In this document: positions 49,557-57,766 of the stretch, in pieces | Position numbering within the stretch: position 1 is the first letter of the stretch | Layout of the letters: every line of letters starts with the position of its first letter | Assembly (NCBI RefSeq): GCF_003053745.1 | Contig: NZ_QAYE01000004.1 | Coordinates: 303,493-367,492 of the forward strand | Direction: 5' to 3' | DNA: 64,000 nt | Source of the DNA: Sphingomonas faeni | Lineage (GTDB): Bacteria > Pseudomonadota > Alphaproteobacteria > Sphingomonadales > Sphingomonadaceae | Notes under the pieces: model-generated | The model's database searches: none | What the model was told of the DNA's origin: nothing | Seen by the model: the letters and a program-made list of their open reading frames with translations, nothing else | Translations under genes and position numbers: made by a program

Positions 49557-50879
49557 CTAAACGTCCTTCGCATCACGCAGCGAAACCCAGGCATAACCGA
49601 TCATCACGACACAGGCCGCGCCCGCGACGAGATACGGCAGCGAGTGCTGCGCTTCGTACAGGCCGACCCCGATCGAGGGCCCCAGTACGAAGCTGGCGCC
49701 GTTGATCGACGTCACTTTCCCCGCGACCGAGCCTTGTGCGCTTGCACCGACCGCCAGCGAAGCGCCCGCCGTGAACCCCGGTCGCGTGAAGCCAAAGCCA
49801 AGGCTCGCCAGCGCATAGGCCGTGGCGATCGTGTAGAGCGACGTGGCGATGCCGGTCAGCGCCGTGCCGGCCGCCGCGAGCACGAGGCCGGTCAGCACGA
49901 GTTGCCGCGGGGTCATGTTCAAGCGCGGGATGATGCCCCATTGCGCGAGCAGCGCCGCGCCCGCGCCCATCATCAGCACGATGCCGGTCGGCTCCAGCGC
50001 GAGGGCAGGGGCGAGGTGGAGGCGGTCGATCACGAGGAAGCCGATCGCCTGGCCCGTCATCGCCTGCGCGTGGCCCATCACCAGCCCGGCGATCATCCAC
50101 GCGCGGATGCGGGGATCGGTGTAGCCGACATGCTCGACATGCGATCCGGTCGCGGCGGCGACCGAGGCGCCGGTCGGCGCGCCGCCGATCGAGGGGTAGG
50201 CCGAACTCGCGCCGTGCGTCTCGTGCGGGGCGACGATCTTGTCGTCGGGCAGCATCCGCCGCACCGTGATCCACACCGCCACGCCGAACACTGCGAACAG
50301 GAACGCGGGGCCCGCGAGCCCAATCTCGACCCCGCCGATCGAGCCGAGGATCAGGTACGGCGCGATCGCCGGCCCCAATATCGTGCCGAGCCCGAACGCC
50401 GACGCTAGTAACGTCAGCGCCTTGGTCCGTTCCTCGCGCGTCGTCTCGCCAGCGACGAGCGCCTGCACCGCGGGGGGGGCGGCGGCGCCGAACGTGCCGT
50501 AGATCAGCCGTCCGCCGATGAAGCATAGGAACGCGGTCGTCCCGCCGATCCAGGCGTTGATCCCGGCCAGCAGGAACACGCCGCACACGGTCAGCGACAC
50601 GCTGAACCCACCGACGCCGAGCAGGATCATCGCGCGCCGGCCGTGCTTGTCAGACCGGTTCGCCCAGAACGGCGCGGCGATCACCCATAGCAACGCCGAG
50701 ACCGAGAACGCCGCCGCGACCGCGCTATCGGCAACCCCGAGCGACCGCCCGAGCGCGGGCAGGACCGATTGCAGAGCGGTATTCCCCGCCGCGATCGTCA
50801 GCATCACGAGGAACATCAGTGCAAAGCGGCGGTCGATCTTCGGGCCTTCGGCCGCGGAACCTATCATGGCCGTCGCCAC
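49557..50879 (-). CDS. MFS transporter
   Basis: The 440-residue protein has about twelve membrane segments, motif A as NRSDKHGRRAMIL after the second helix, and GTILGPAIAPYLILG resembling motif C of drug/proton antiporters. The central loop (about residues 205-250, rich in H, T and G) is longer than usual. It is coupled to the upstream ABM monooxygenase gene by a 16-base overlap and is convergent with the TetR gene. Substrate unknown; drug or metabolite efflux is plausible. Confidence 0.88.
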   Translation of the reverse strand: MATAMIGSAAEGPKIDRRFALMFLVMLTIAAGNTALQSVLPALGRSLGVADSAVAAAFSVSALLWVIAAPFWANRSDKHGRRAMILLGVGGFSVSLTVCGVFLLAGINAWIGGTTAFLCFIGGRLIYGTFGAAAPPAVQALVAGETTREERTKALTLLASAFGLGTILGPAIAPYLILGSIGGVEIGLAGPAFLFAVFGVAVWITVRRMLPDDKIVAPHETHGASSAYPSIGGAPTGASVAAATGSHVEHVGYTDPRIRAWMIAGLVMGHAQAMTGQAIGFLVIDRLHLAPALALEPTGIVLMMGAGAALLAQWGIIPRLNMTPRQLVLTGLVLAAAGTALTGIATSLYTIATAYALASLGFGFTRPGFTAGASLAVGASAQGSVAGKVTSINGASFVLGPSIGVGLYEAQHSLPYLVAGAACVVMIGYAWVSLRDAKDV

Positions 50880-51187
50880 TCATAGGCGCGCTCGATCCGC
50901 GCGACGTTGACCGAATAGCTGTCGTACCACAGCGCCCGCCCGCGCTCGCGAATCGTTGTGTGCTCGGGATGGTCGCGCCAGGCGATCGCCGCGGCGTCGT
51001 CCGCCCAATAGCTCACGGTAATTCCCATGCCGCCCGCCTCGCGCGCGCTGTCGACGCCGCGATAGCCAGGCTGAGCCGCGGCTAGCGCGTCCATAGCCAT
51101 GGCGGCCTCGCCATAGCCGGCGGCGTCCGCGTCGTTACGGATCGACACGAAAATAACCGCAATCTGTCCTGCCCGATCGTCGTTCAT
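50864..51187 (-). CDS. Antibiotic biosynthesis monooxygenase (ABM) domain protein
   Basis: The 107-residue protein has the ABM ferredoxin-like fold: IAVIFVSIRNDAD, AMAMDALAAAQPGYRGVDSAR, ISYW-type TVSYWADDAAAIAWRDHPEH and the ending RERGRALWYDSYSVNVARIERAYEW. Members oxidise small aromatic compounds or heme without cofactors, and many are uncharacterised. Overlap with the MFS gene suggests that the pair handles one small molecule. Confidence 0.88.
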   Translation of the reverse strand: MNDDRAGQIAVIFVSIRNDADAAGYGEAAMAMDALAAAQPGYRGVDSAREAGGMGITVSYWADDAAAIAWRDHPEHTTIRERGRALWYDSYSVNVARIERAYEWRRP

Positions 51188-51368
51188 GATCCGTGCTTAA
51201 GCGATGCCGTACGCTTGGCAAAGCTGCGAGAACCACTTGGCGCAGCACGACTTCCGCTTCGGTTCGTCGCCCGATGCAACCTGCGGCCCTTGAAACGCGT
51301 TCGGAATTCGTGCGACGGGAGGGCCAAAGCCTCGCCAGCGTGCGGGACCCCTGACCGTAAGGAACGCG

Positions 51369-51983
51369 ATGCCCAGTTCGACCACCGCCACCCGGCGTGC
51401 ACGCAGCCGACCAGCCGGCGTGCCGTCCCCGTGGCAGATGTTCTTTTCAGGGTTCCTGAAACACCCGGTGATGGTCGGCTCGATCGTGCCGTCGTCGGAC
51501 AAGCTGATCCGCAAGATGCTGGGGCCGGTGGACTGGGCGAACTGCAAGCTGTTCGTCGAATACGGCCCGGGCGTCGGCACGTTCTGCCGTCCGATCCTCG
51601 ACCGGATGGCGCCCGACGCCAAGCTGGTGGTGATCGATACCAACCCCGAGTTTATCCAGTATCTGCGCCACACGATCACCGATCCGCGCTTCTTCGCGGT
51701 GCTGGGCTCGGCCGACGAGGTCGAGACGATCGTCGCCGACCACGGCTTCGAGAAGGCGGACTACGTGTTGTCGGGGCTTCCTTTTTCGACATTGCCGCCC
51801 GGCGTCGGCCCCGCGATCGCGACCGCGACGCACTCGGTTCTGCGGACCGGCGGTGCGTTCCTGGTCTATCAGTTCTCGCCCAAGGTGAAGGACTTCCTGA
51901 CCCCGCATTTCGAGTCGATCGATCACGACATGGAGTGGTGGAACGTGCCGCCGGCGCAGCTGTATTGGGCGTGGAAGGACTGA
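51369..51983 (+). CDS. Class I SAM-dependent methyltransferase (phospholipid methyltransferase PmtA-like)
   Basis: The 204-residue protein has the SAM-binding motif VEYGPGVGTFCRPIL near residue 62-76, VVIDTNPEFIQYL (motif II acid), and DYVLSGLPFSTLPPG (motif IV with SGLPF, the signature seen in PmtA-type enzymes). The N-terminal FFSGFLKHPVMVGSIVPSS is also typical of that group. Phosphatidylethanolamine is a possible substrate but is not proven. Confidence 0.82.
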   Translation: MPSSTTATRRARSRPAGVPSPWQMFFSGFLKHPVMVGSIVPSSDKLIRKMLGPVDWANCKLFVEYGPGVGTFCRPILDRMAPDAKLVVIDTNPEFIQYLRHTITDPRFFAVLGSADEVETIVADHGFEKADYVLSGLPFSTLPPGVGPAIATATHSVLRTGGAFLVYQFSPKVKDFLTPHFESIDHDMEWWNVPPAQLYWAWKD

Positions 51984-52024
51984 CGCAGGCGCGGCCACGC
52001 CCGCGTTGATGCGCAAGCAAAGCG

Positions 52025-52105
52025 CCGCGCAGCTTCAGGCCCGGACGGCGGGTCGGCTAAGATAGCCGACCGGTCCGACGGCGGCTTTGCCGTCGGCGCT
52101 GGTGT
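52025..52105. repeat. Multi-hairpin intergenic repeat, type G
   Basis: Successive stems include GTCGGCTAAGATAGCCGAC and GTCCGACGGCGGCTTTGCCG. It shares words and order with 8676-8736. It lies just after the methyltransferase gene. Confidence 0.55.
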
Positions 52106-52148
52106 TACTCCGAGCCAGGTAAACGGAAACCTCGTCCAGATCCCCTCG

Positions 52149-52229
52149 GTCATCCTGACGAAAATCAGGATCCAGAGCCAATCAGCGTGGCGTTCTCGAC
52201 CCTGGGTCCTGACTTTCGTCAGGATGACG
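52149..52229. repeat. Intergenic palindromic repeat, type C
   Basis: The arms GTCATCCTGACGAAAATCAGG and complement are close to the copy at 39159-39238, with inner CAGGATCCAG and CCTGGGTCCTG. It lies between convergent genes. Confidence 0.88.
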
Positions 52230-52268
52230 GAAGAGGGTAGATGCTCCTGCCCCTCAGCCCCCGACTCC

Positions 52269-53447
52269 CTATTCGTCGATCCCGAAGTTCAGCCCACGCG
52301 ACAGGCTGGGGTCCACCACCGCCACCACGAAATACGCCCCGAGTTGTTTCAATCGCTGCACCCAACCGGTGTTCGCCTGGTACAGTTCCTTGGTCACCTC
52401 GGTCGACTTGGCCACCTCGCCGTCGATATACCGCCGGACATGCGCTGCGAACGCCACATCCTCGATCCGCAGCATAAGTTCGAGGTTGATGAACAGGCTG
52501 CGCATGTCGAAGTTCGCCGAGCCGATATGGACCGCATCGTCGATCACGTAGAGTTTCGTATGCAGCTTGGTCGGCTGGTATTCGAACAGCCGCACGCCCT
52601 TGCGCAACAGCCCTGCATAGGTGAACCGCGCCGCCGCGATCGTCGCGTTGTTGTCCGATTTGCTGGCCGTGACGACCCGTACCTCAGCCTGCCGCCGCCC
52701 AGCCTTATCGAGCCGCCGGAGCAGAGCAGGGCTAGGCGTGAAATACCCGGCGACGATGTCGATCCGCCGCCCGCGTCGCATGTCGTCGCGCACCGCACGT
52801 GCCCAGGGCGACAGCTTCCGCGTCGGTCCACCGATCAGCCAGCGGGTCGGGCCCCTGGTCTCGCTCCAGTGCGATAGCGCAGCGTTCAGATGACGCAGCT
52901 TGCCCTTGGGTTCATGGATCCAGTCCTTCAGTGCATCGAAATAGCCTGCCAGCCGCCCCGCCGCCGGACCCTCGACCAGTAATCCCAGGTCGCGCCATGC
53001 CTGTTCCGCGGCAGTCCCAAAATAATCGTCCTCGATGTTGAAGCCGCCGATGATGATCCGCGTCTCGTCGGCAAGCGCGAGTTTCTGGTGGTTGCGGAGC
53101 AGGTAGCGGCGGCCGAACCTCGCGGAGAACCGGCATACTGACACGTTCGCGGCTTCTAGCGGCTCGAAAAAGGCGTGTGGGGCATCGTCGCTACCGAACC
53201 CGTCGACGATCAGCGCGACCTCGACCCCGCGTTTGGCGGCGGCAATGAGCGCGGCGTTGACGCGCTTTCCGGACTCGTCGTCGGCGTAGATGTAATAGAG
53301 GATGCGCAGGGTTCGCTCGGCGCCGTCGATCAGCGCGAGCACCGCGTCGAGGCGGCGGGGGCCGGTATCGAGCAGCGTCATCTGGTTGCCGTCGACGCTG
53401 AAAGTCGGCTGGTCTGCTGGATCTTCCATGGGCAGCCTGATGGACAT
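52269..53447 (-). CDS. Phospholipase D-like protein (cardiolipin synthase type)
   Basis: The 392-residue protein (from MSIRLPMED) has two HKD motifs: HQKLALADETRIIIGGFN near residue 128-145 and HTKLYVIDDAVHIGSANFD near residue 293-311. These form one active site in cardiolipin synthases. There is no N-terminal membrane anchor of the usual two-helix type, so it is closer to ClsB-like soluble enzymes. It is divergent from rpoZ. Confidence 0.88.
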   Translation of the reverse strand: MSIRLPMEDPADQPTFSVDGNQMTLLDTGPRRLDAVLALIDGAERTLRILYYIYADDESGKRVNAALIAAAKRGVEVALIVDGFGSDDAPHAFFEPLEAANVSVCRFSARFGRRYLLRNHQKLALADETRIIIGGFNIEDDYFGTAAEQAWRDLGLLVEGPAAGRLAGYFDALKDWIHEPKGKLRHLNAALSHWSETRGPTRWLIGGPTRKLSPWARAVRDDMRRGRRIDIVAGYFTPSPALLRRLDKAGRRQAEVRVVTASKSDNNATIAAARFTYAGLLRKGVRLFEYQPTKLHTKLYVIDDAVHIGSANFDMRSLFINLELMLRIEDVAFAAHVRRYIDGEVAKSTEVTKELYQANTGWVQRLKQLGAYFVVAVVDPSLSRGLNFGIDE

Positions 53448-53547
53448 GGCGGGCACCGGAGGCAAGCCAAGGCGCATTTCTTGACTTTGCAGGCCACTCC
53501 CCGTAGGCGACGCATTCTCATTCTATCGTTGTTACGAAGGAAGCCGC

Positions 53548-53892
53548 ATGGCGCGCGTTACCGTCGAGGATTGTGTCGACAAGATCCCCAACCGGTTCGA
53601 CCTGGTGTTGTTCGCGGCCCAGCGTGCGCGCCAGATCTCGGGCGGCGCCGAACTGACGCTCGACCGCGACCGCGACAAGAACCCGGTCGTCGCGTTGCGC
53701 GAGATTGCCGACGAGAACGTCAAGCCGGCGCATCTCAAGGAACAGGTCATCCAGGGCCTGCAAAAGGTTCGCGTCGACGACGACGACGAGGTCGATGCCG
53801 TTGGCAGCTTGGCCGCTTCGGCAGAGGCACTGCGGCTGACGGCTGCGGCACCGCCGCGGAACCAGAATCTCGGTGCTGATTACGAGGGTTGA
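53548..53892 (+). CDS. rpoZ: RNA polymerase omega subunit
   Basis: The 114-residue protein begins [33 protein letters not shown], the conserved omega core, with [12 protein letters not shown] following. It promotes assembly of beta-prime into core polymerase. The C-terminal acidic tail is typical of alphaproteobacteria. GAAGGA precedes the ATG. In many bacteria rpoZ is next to spoT; here it stands alone. Confidence 0.96.
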   Translation: MARVTVEDCVDKIPNRFDLVLFAAQRARQISGGAELTLDRDRDKNPVVALREIADENVKPAHLKEQVIQGLQKVRVDDDDEVDAVGSLAASAEALRLTAAAPPRNQNLGADYEG

Positions 53893-53904
53893 GGCAGGGG
53901 ATTA

Positions 53905-53990
53905 GCGAAAGCTAATCCGCGGCTTGGTCGAAACCCCGGCCGGCGGGCATAGCCCGGCCGACGACGCGGCGTTGCCGCGGCGCGCGAATA
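53905..53990. repeat. Multi-hairpin intergenic repeat, type G
   Basis: Consecutive stems (GGATTAGCGAAAGCTAATCC, CCGGCCGGCGGGCATAGCCC, GCGGCGTTGCCGC) share the word order CCCGGCCGGCGG...GACGACGCGG with 12640-12722. Confidence 0.6.
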
Positions 53991-53994
53991 GAAA

Positions 53995-54026
53995 GAGCCC
54001 GTGGACCCAAGTCCGCGGGCTTTTTC
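53995..54026 (+). terminator. Intrinsic terminator of rpoZ
   Basis: An 11-bp stem (AGCCCGTGGAC with GTCCGCGGGCT) has a CCAA loop followed by TTTTTCT. Confidence 0.9.
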
Positions 54027-54030
54027 TATG

Positions 54031-54094
54031 CCCTCTCCCTGAAGGGGAGAGGGAAGGGGCCTGCGGCACTTGCCGTGGGAAGGGTGAGGGCACG
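54031..54094. repeat. Intergenic palindromic element, E-like
   Basis: A CCCTCTCCCTGAAGGGGAGAGGG hairpin is followed by a CTTGCCGTGGGAAGGGTGAGGG arm. Partial similarity to type E. Confidence 0.55.
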
Positions 54095-54117
54095 TAGTAG
54101 TGCGACCCCGCCTCCTC

Positions 54118-54174
54118 GTTCTCCCGCGAAGGCGGGAGCCCAGTCTGGGTCCCCGCCTTCGCGGAGAAACATGC
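54118..54174. repeat. Intergenic palindromic repeat, type A
   Basis: The left arm GTTCTCCCGCGAAGGCGGGA and a right arm CCCGCCTTCGCGGAGAAACA enclose GCCCAGTCTGGG. This is the fourth clear copy in the window. Confidence 0.85.
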
Positions 54175-54297
54175 TTATGATTCATTCCGGCCGCATTGCT
54201 TGTGACCACGCTAAGGCAGGGCGCCACGGCTAAGCCGCGTCGTCAGTCGCTGCTACGCAACGCTGGCCAGGCTTTCGACTGGTCCGAAATAGCAGCG

Positions 54298-54969
54298 CTA
54301 TTTCGGGTCTCGGCCTTTAAATCCCTGTGCCACCACAAACCACTCGACCGACCCCTTGCGGCTAGCTGGCGGTTTCGCGTGCTTCACCGTCTTGAAGTTC
54401 CGCTTCATCTCCGCGACGAGCTCCGAATCCGCACCGCCCGCGAACACCTTCGATACGAACGTCCCACCCGGCTCCAGCACCTCGCACGCAAAGTGCAACG
54501 CTGTTTCCACTAGCGCCATCGTCCGCAACGCATCGGTCTGCGGATGCCCGACGGTATTCGCCGCCATGTCAGACAGCACCAGATCCGGTGCGCCACCCAG
54601 CGCCTCGATCAGCTTCCCCGGCGCGGCATCGTCGAGGAAATCCATCTCGAAGATCGTCACGCCCTCGATCGGATCGACCGGCAGCAGGTCGATGCCCACC
54701 ACCGTCGCCTTAGGGATCCGCCGACGGATCACCTGCGCCCAGCCACCCGGCGCGAGACCGAGATCGACCACGCGCTTCGATCCTCGGATCAGCTCGAACC
54801 GCTCGTCCAGCTCGATCAGCTTGTAGGCCGCTCGGCTGCGATAGCCGTCCGCCTTCGCACGCTTCACATACGGATCGTTCAACTGTCGCTCGAGCCACCG
54901 CGTCGACTGCGCAGTCCGCTTCCGCGCCGTGAGCACGCGGACATGCCCGCCCGAACCGCCCCGGCTCAT
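54298..54969 (-). CDS. rlmE: 23S rRNA (uridine2552-2'-O)-methyltransferase
   Basis: The 223-residue RlmE (FtsJ/RrmJ) methylates U2552 of 23S rRNA at a late step of 50S assembly. The SAM motif is VVDLGLAPGGWAQV near residue 67-80, and the K-D-K-E tetrad is visible: K in SRAAYKL, D in LVLSDMAA, K in FVSKVFAGG, E in GSVEWFVVA. Its ATG overlaps the ppx stop by four bases. Confidence 0.95.
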   Translation of the reverse strand: MSRGGSGGHVRVLTARKRTAQSTRWLERQLNDPYVKRAKADGYRSRAAYKLIELDERFELIRGSKRVVDLGLAPGGWAQVIRRRIPKATVVGIDLLPVDPIEGVTIFEMDFLDDAAPGKLIEALGGAPDLVLSDMAANTVGHPQTDALRTMALVETALHFACEVLEPGGTFVSKVFAGGADSELVAEMKRNFKTVKHAKPPASRKGSVEWFVVAQGFKGRDPK

Positions 54970-56030
54970 GCCGCCACCCCTGAAGCTTTACCGGGCTTGG
55001 GCGAACCCATCAGTCCGCGGAGGATACCCTCGCGAATGCCGCGGTCGGCGATGCCGAGCCGTTCGGCGGGCCACAAATCCATGATCGTCTCCAGAATGGC
55101 ACAGCCCGCGACCACTAGGTCGGCGCGCTCGTTGCCGATGCACGGCAGCTTGGCGCGCTCCGTGATCGACATATGGGAAAGGTCGGCGCTGATCCGCCGC
55201 ATCGCCGAAGCGGGCACGATCAGCCCGTCGACCACTGAACGGTCGTAATGGCTGAGCCCGAGATGCACGCTGCCGAGCGTCGTCACCGTGCCACTGGTGC
55301 CGAGCAACCGCGGCCGCTCGATATGCCGCGGAAGGCGTGCGGCGAACCCGGCGAAACTGTCCGCAACGACCTGACGCATCTTCGCATACGCTGCACGACG
55401 GCCTTCTTCGCCCTCGCCACCGCCGGCATGCTCGGTCAGCGACACCACGCCCCACGGCGCCGAATGCCAGTCGAGCACGGTCGGGATCGGCGTCGAGGTA
55501 TCGACCAGCACGAGCTCGGTCGACCCGCCGCCGATATCGAACACGAGCGCGGGATCCTCCCCCGGCTCGATCAGTGCATGGCAGCCGAGCACCGCCAGCC
55601 GCGCCTCTTCCTCGGCGGAAATGATGTCGAGATGGATGCCCGTCTCGGCGAGCGCGCGCGCGATGAACGCAGGCCCGTTCGACGCCTGCCGACACGCCTC
55701 CGTCGCAACCGACCGCGCCAAGGTAACGTTGCGCCGCTGGAGCTTGTCCGAACACACGCGCAAGGCCGCGATCGTCCGCTCGATTGCTGCATCGCTGAGC
55801 TTGCCAGTAGAGGCCAATCCCTCCCCCAGCCGGACGATTCGCGAGAACGCATCGATCACCGCGAAGCCACCAGCCTGTGGTCGCGCGATCAGCAATCTGC
55901 AATTGTTGGTGCCAAGATCCAGCGCGGCAAACGCCTGCGCATCGGCCCACCGCCCACGAGAGGGCCGGGTCGCCGCCGGACGGGCAGGACCATCCTGCCG
56001 GAACGGCATTCGGGCGGAAACATCCCCCAT
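54966..56030 (-). CDS. Ppx/GppA family phosphatase
   Basis: The protein (about 354 residues from the ATG at 56030; 56171 is a longer alternative) belongs to the ASKHA fold: AALDLGTNNCRLLIAR near the N-terminus, VFDIGGGSTELVLVD near residue 145-159, and LLGTSGTVTTLGSVHLGLS. It hydrolyses polyphosphate or pppGpp. The rlmE gene is translationally coupled behind it. Start chosen at MGDVSARMPF because the earlier stretch reads like upstream sequence. Confidence 0.88.
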   Translation of the reverse strand: MGDVSARMPFRQDGPARPAATRPSRGRWADAQAFAALDLGTNNCRLLIARPQAGGFAVIDAFSRIVRLGEGLASTGKLSDAAIERTIAALRVCSDKLQRRNVTLARSVATEACRQASNGPAFIARALAETGIHLDIISAEEEARLAVLGCHALIEPGEDPALVFDIGGGSTELVLVDTSTPIPTVLDWHSAPWGVVSLTEHAGGGEGEEGRRAAYAKMRQVVADSFAGFAARLPRHIERPRLLGTSGTVTTLGSVHLGLSHYDRSVVDGLIVPASAMRRISADLSHMSITERAKLPCIGNERADLVVAGCAILETIMDLWPAERLGIADRGIREGILRGLMGSPKPGKASGVAA

Positions 56031-56193
56031 CGCCGTAAACTCGCTATCTATGTCTGCCGCCGCGGGAAAATACCCGCCCGGTGCTTGGATACGAATGTAG
56101 CGCGGCGGCGCGATTACGCAAGCGAACTGGCCGATCGGCATCATCTTGGCGTTGACAGCCTCGGCGACCACCCGTAGAGCCCGCCCTCGCTGA

Positions 56194-56267
56194 TGCCCCG
56201 TCGTCTAATGGTAAGACTGCGGTTTCTGATACCGCCTATTGAGGTTCGAATCCTCACGGGGCATCCA
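56194..56267 (+). tRNA. tRNA-Gln (anticodon CTG)
   Basis: The cloverleaf folds fully: acceptor TGCCCCG with CGGGGCA, D-arm GTCT/AGAC, anticodon stem GCGGT/ACCGC with loop TTCTGAT (anticodon CTG, reading CAG), T-arm TGAGG/CCTCA with loop TTCGAAT, and an encoded CCA at 56265-56267. Its 3' end (from 56251) is part of the 206-bp inverted repeat, so it is the integration site of the region to the right. Confidence 0.96.
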
Positions 56268-56456
56268 GCGACTCTTACACCATTGAGATACAACAGTTTT
56301 CTCCCTCCACGGGTGCGAACTGTAGCCCAATGGCGTCACCCAAAACGTCCCGCAACAACGACTTAAGCCATTGCGATAACTCGATAATCTCACGACCAAG
56401 GTGTAGCCCAAAGGTGTCGCCCAATCGTGATCGGGGTCTCTGGCTTCGGGGATCGG
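56251..56456. repeat. 206-bp inverted repeat, left copy (contains the tRNA 3' end and integrase N-terminus)
   Basis: Base-by-base identical to the reverse complement of 57804-58009. It begins with the last 17 bases of the tRNA (TCCTCACGGGGCATCCA), which act as the presumed att core, and ends inside codon 43 of the integrase. Identity stops abruptly at both ends. Confidence 0.97.
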
Positions 56457-57766
56457 TTTTCCAGTGTCGAATTCGAGTTCCATGGGACCTTGTAGCGGTC
56501 TTGGGATCAGAGCGAATCAACCGTTCGCTGGGAACGTCCTGTCGTCGCGAGGCGAAGCGCGCACTTCGCGCCAAGGCGCATGAACTCGATAGATTTTTCG
56601 ATGACGTTCGCCAGAACGGTGCGGCAACTCTGTCGGCAGGTGTAGGGCCGCAGCACGCAGCCGCGAGGAAACAACTTACGCTGCGGCAGGCATACGAGAT
56701 GTTCCTTTCCGACGCCTCGACGGCCCGGTCTGACAAGACGCTACTTGCCTATCGGACGGTCAGCCAGACGGTCATGGACATCCTTGGCGGCGATGTGCCG
56801 CTCCGATCGATCACGCGTCCCCAGTGTCGCGATTTGCTTACGAAGCTGGCGATGGTCCCGTTACATGCCCGCAAACGCTGGCCTGATCGTAGCGCGCTGG
56901 AGGCTATTTCGCTCAGCGAAGGACAGCGCTTCCAGACCATGAGCCCTGCGCACCTTAACGGCCATATGAACAAGTTCTCGTCCCTGCTGAACTGGGCGAC
57001 GAAGGAGGAACTGATTGCGCGCAATCCGGCGCTCGGCTTGCGCATCCATGATCCCGTCCCCCCTCGCGACAAGCGAAGGCCGTTTAGCGCCGAGCAGCTT
57101 CGAAAAATCTTCATGGCCCCGATTTTCCGTGGCTGCGTCGATGACGAGAATGGATACGCCGTTCCCGGTTCGAATAGGCCGACACGCGGTCGCTACTGGA
57201 TTCCCATCATCGGCCTGTATTCGGGTCTGCGCCTGAACGAAGCCTGCCAACTCGATACCGCCGATGTCAGAATGGTCGAGGGACACCTGTGCTTCATCAT
57301 CACTACCGCGTCGGAGCATGGCGCAGATGACAAGCGATTGAAGACGTTATCGAGCGAGAGGATTGTGCCGGTCCATCCGGTGTTACTCGATCTGGGCTTC
57401 GAAGCTTATGTCAGGGCACGGCGGTCCGCCAATGATATGAAGCTGTTCCCCGAACTGTCGTCCCGCCACGGTCTCTACTCCCATCTGTTCAGCAGGTGGT
57501 TCGCGCGCTTCCTCGTATCGTGCGGCGCAGCCGCAGAACGCACCTGCTACCATTCCTTTCGACACAGCTTCAGGGATGCCTGCCGAGCGGCCCGTATGGA
57601 TCGTGACATCGTGATGGCGTTGGGCGGCTGGTCGTCGGCTTCGGACTCATCTGGATCGGTTTCGGACAGCTATGGCCGAGGCCATTCCCCGGCAGCGCTG
57701 TTCCAGTCCATTTCCCTCGTCCGGTATGAAGGAATTGAATGGAGCACGTTAGCCGACAGTCCATGA
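56330..57766 (+). CDS. Site-specific tyrosine recombinase (integrase)
   Basis: The 478-residue protein shows an N-terminal WLRGSVFQCRIRVPWDLV segment of the DUF6538 kind (about residue 40-57), a core-binding domain, and a catalytic domain with the first arginine in LYSGLRLNEA (near 297), HSFRH (near 407, H-x-x-R), GGW, and a tyrosine in SDSYGRG (near 447). The first 42 codons lie in the inverted repeat. It lies 63 bp from the tRNA and probably recombines at its 3' end. It points toward the oppositely oriented operon at 58.0-59.3 kb. Confidence 0.92.
   Translation: MASPKTSRNNDLSHCDNSIISRPRCSPKVSPNRDRGLWLRGSVFQCRIRVPWDLVAVLGSERINRSLGTSCRREAKRALRAKAHELDRFFDDVRQNGAATLSAGVGPQHAAARKQLTLRQAYEMFLSDASTARSDKTLLAYRTVSQTVMDILGGDVPLRSITRPQCRDLLTKLAMVPLHARKRWPDRSALEAISLSEGQRFQTMSPAHLNGHMNKFSSLLNWATKEELIARNPALGLRIHDPVPPRDKRRPFSAEQLRKIFMAPIFRGCVDDENGYAVPGSNRPTRGRYWIPIIGLYSGLRLNEACQLDTADVRMVEGHLCFIITTASEHGADDKRLKTLSSERIVPVHPVLLDLGFEAYVRARRSANDMKLFPELSSRHGLYSHLFSRWFARFLVSCGAAAERTCYHSFRHSFRDACRAARMDRDIVMALGGWSSASDSSGSVSDSYGRGHSPAALFQSISLVRYEGIEWSTLADSP

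Larger units (their letters stand above)
53893..54297. other. Intergenic region after rpoZ, packed with palindromes
   Basis: The 405 bp hold a type G string, the rpoZ terminator, an E-like hairpin element and a type A palindrome, in that order. The rest shows no gene. Confidence 0.6.
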
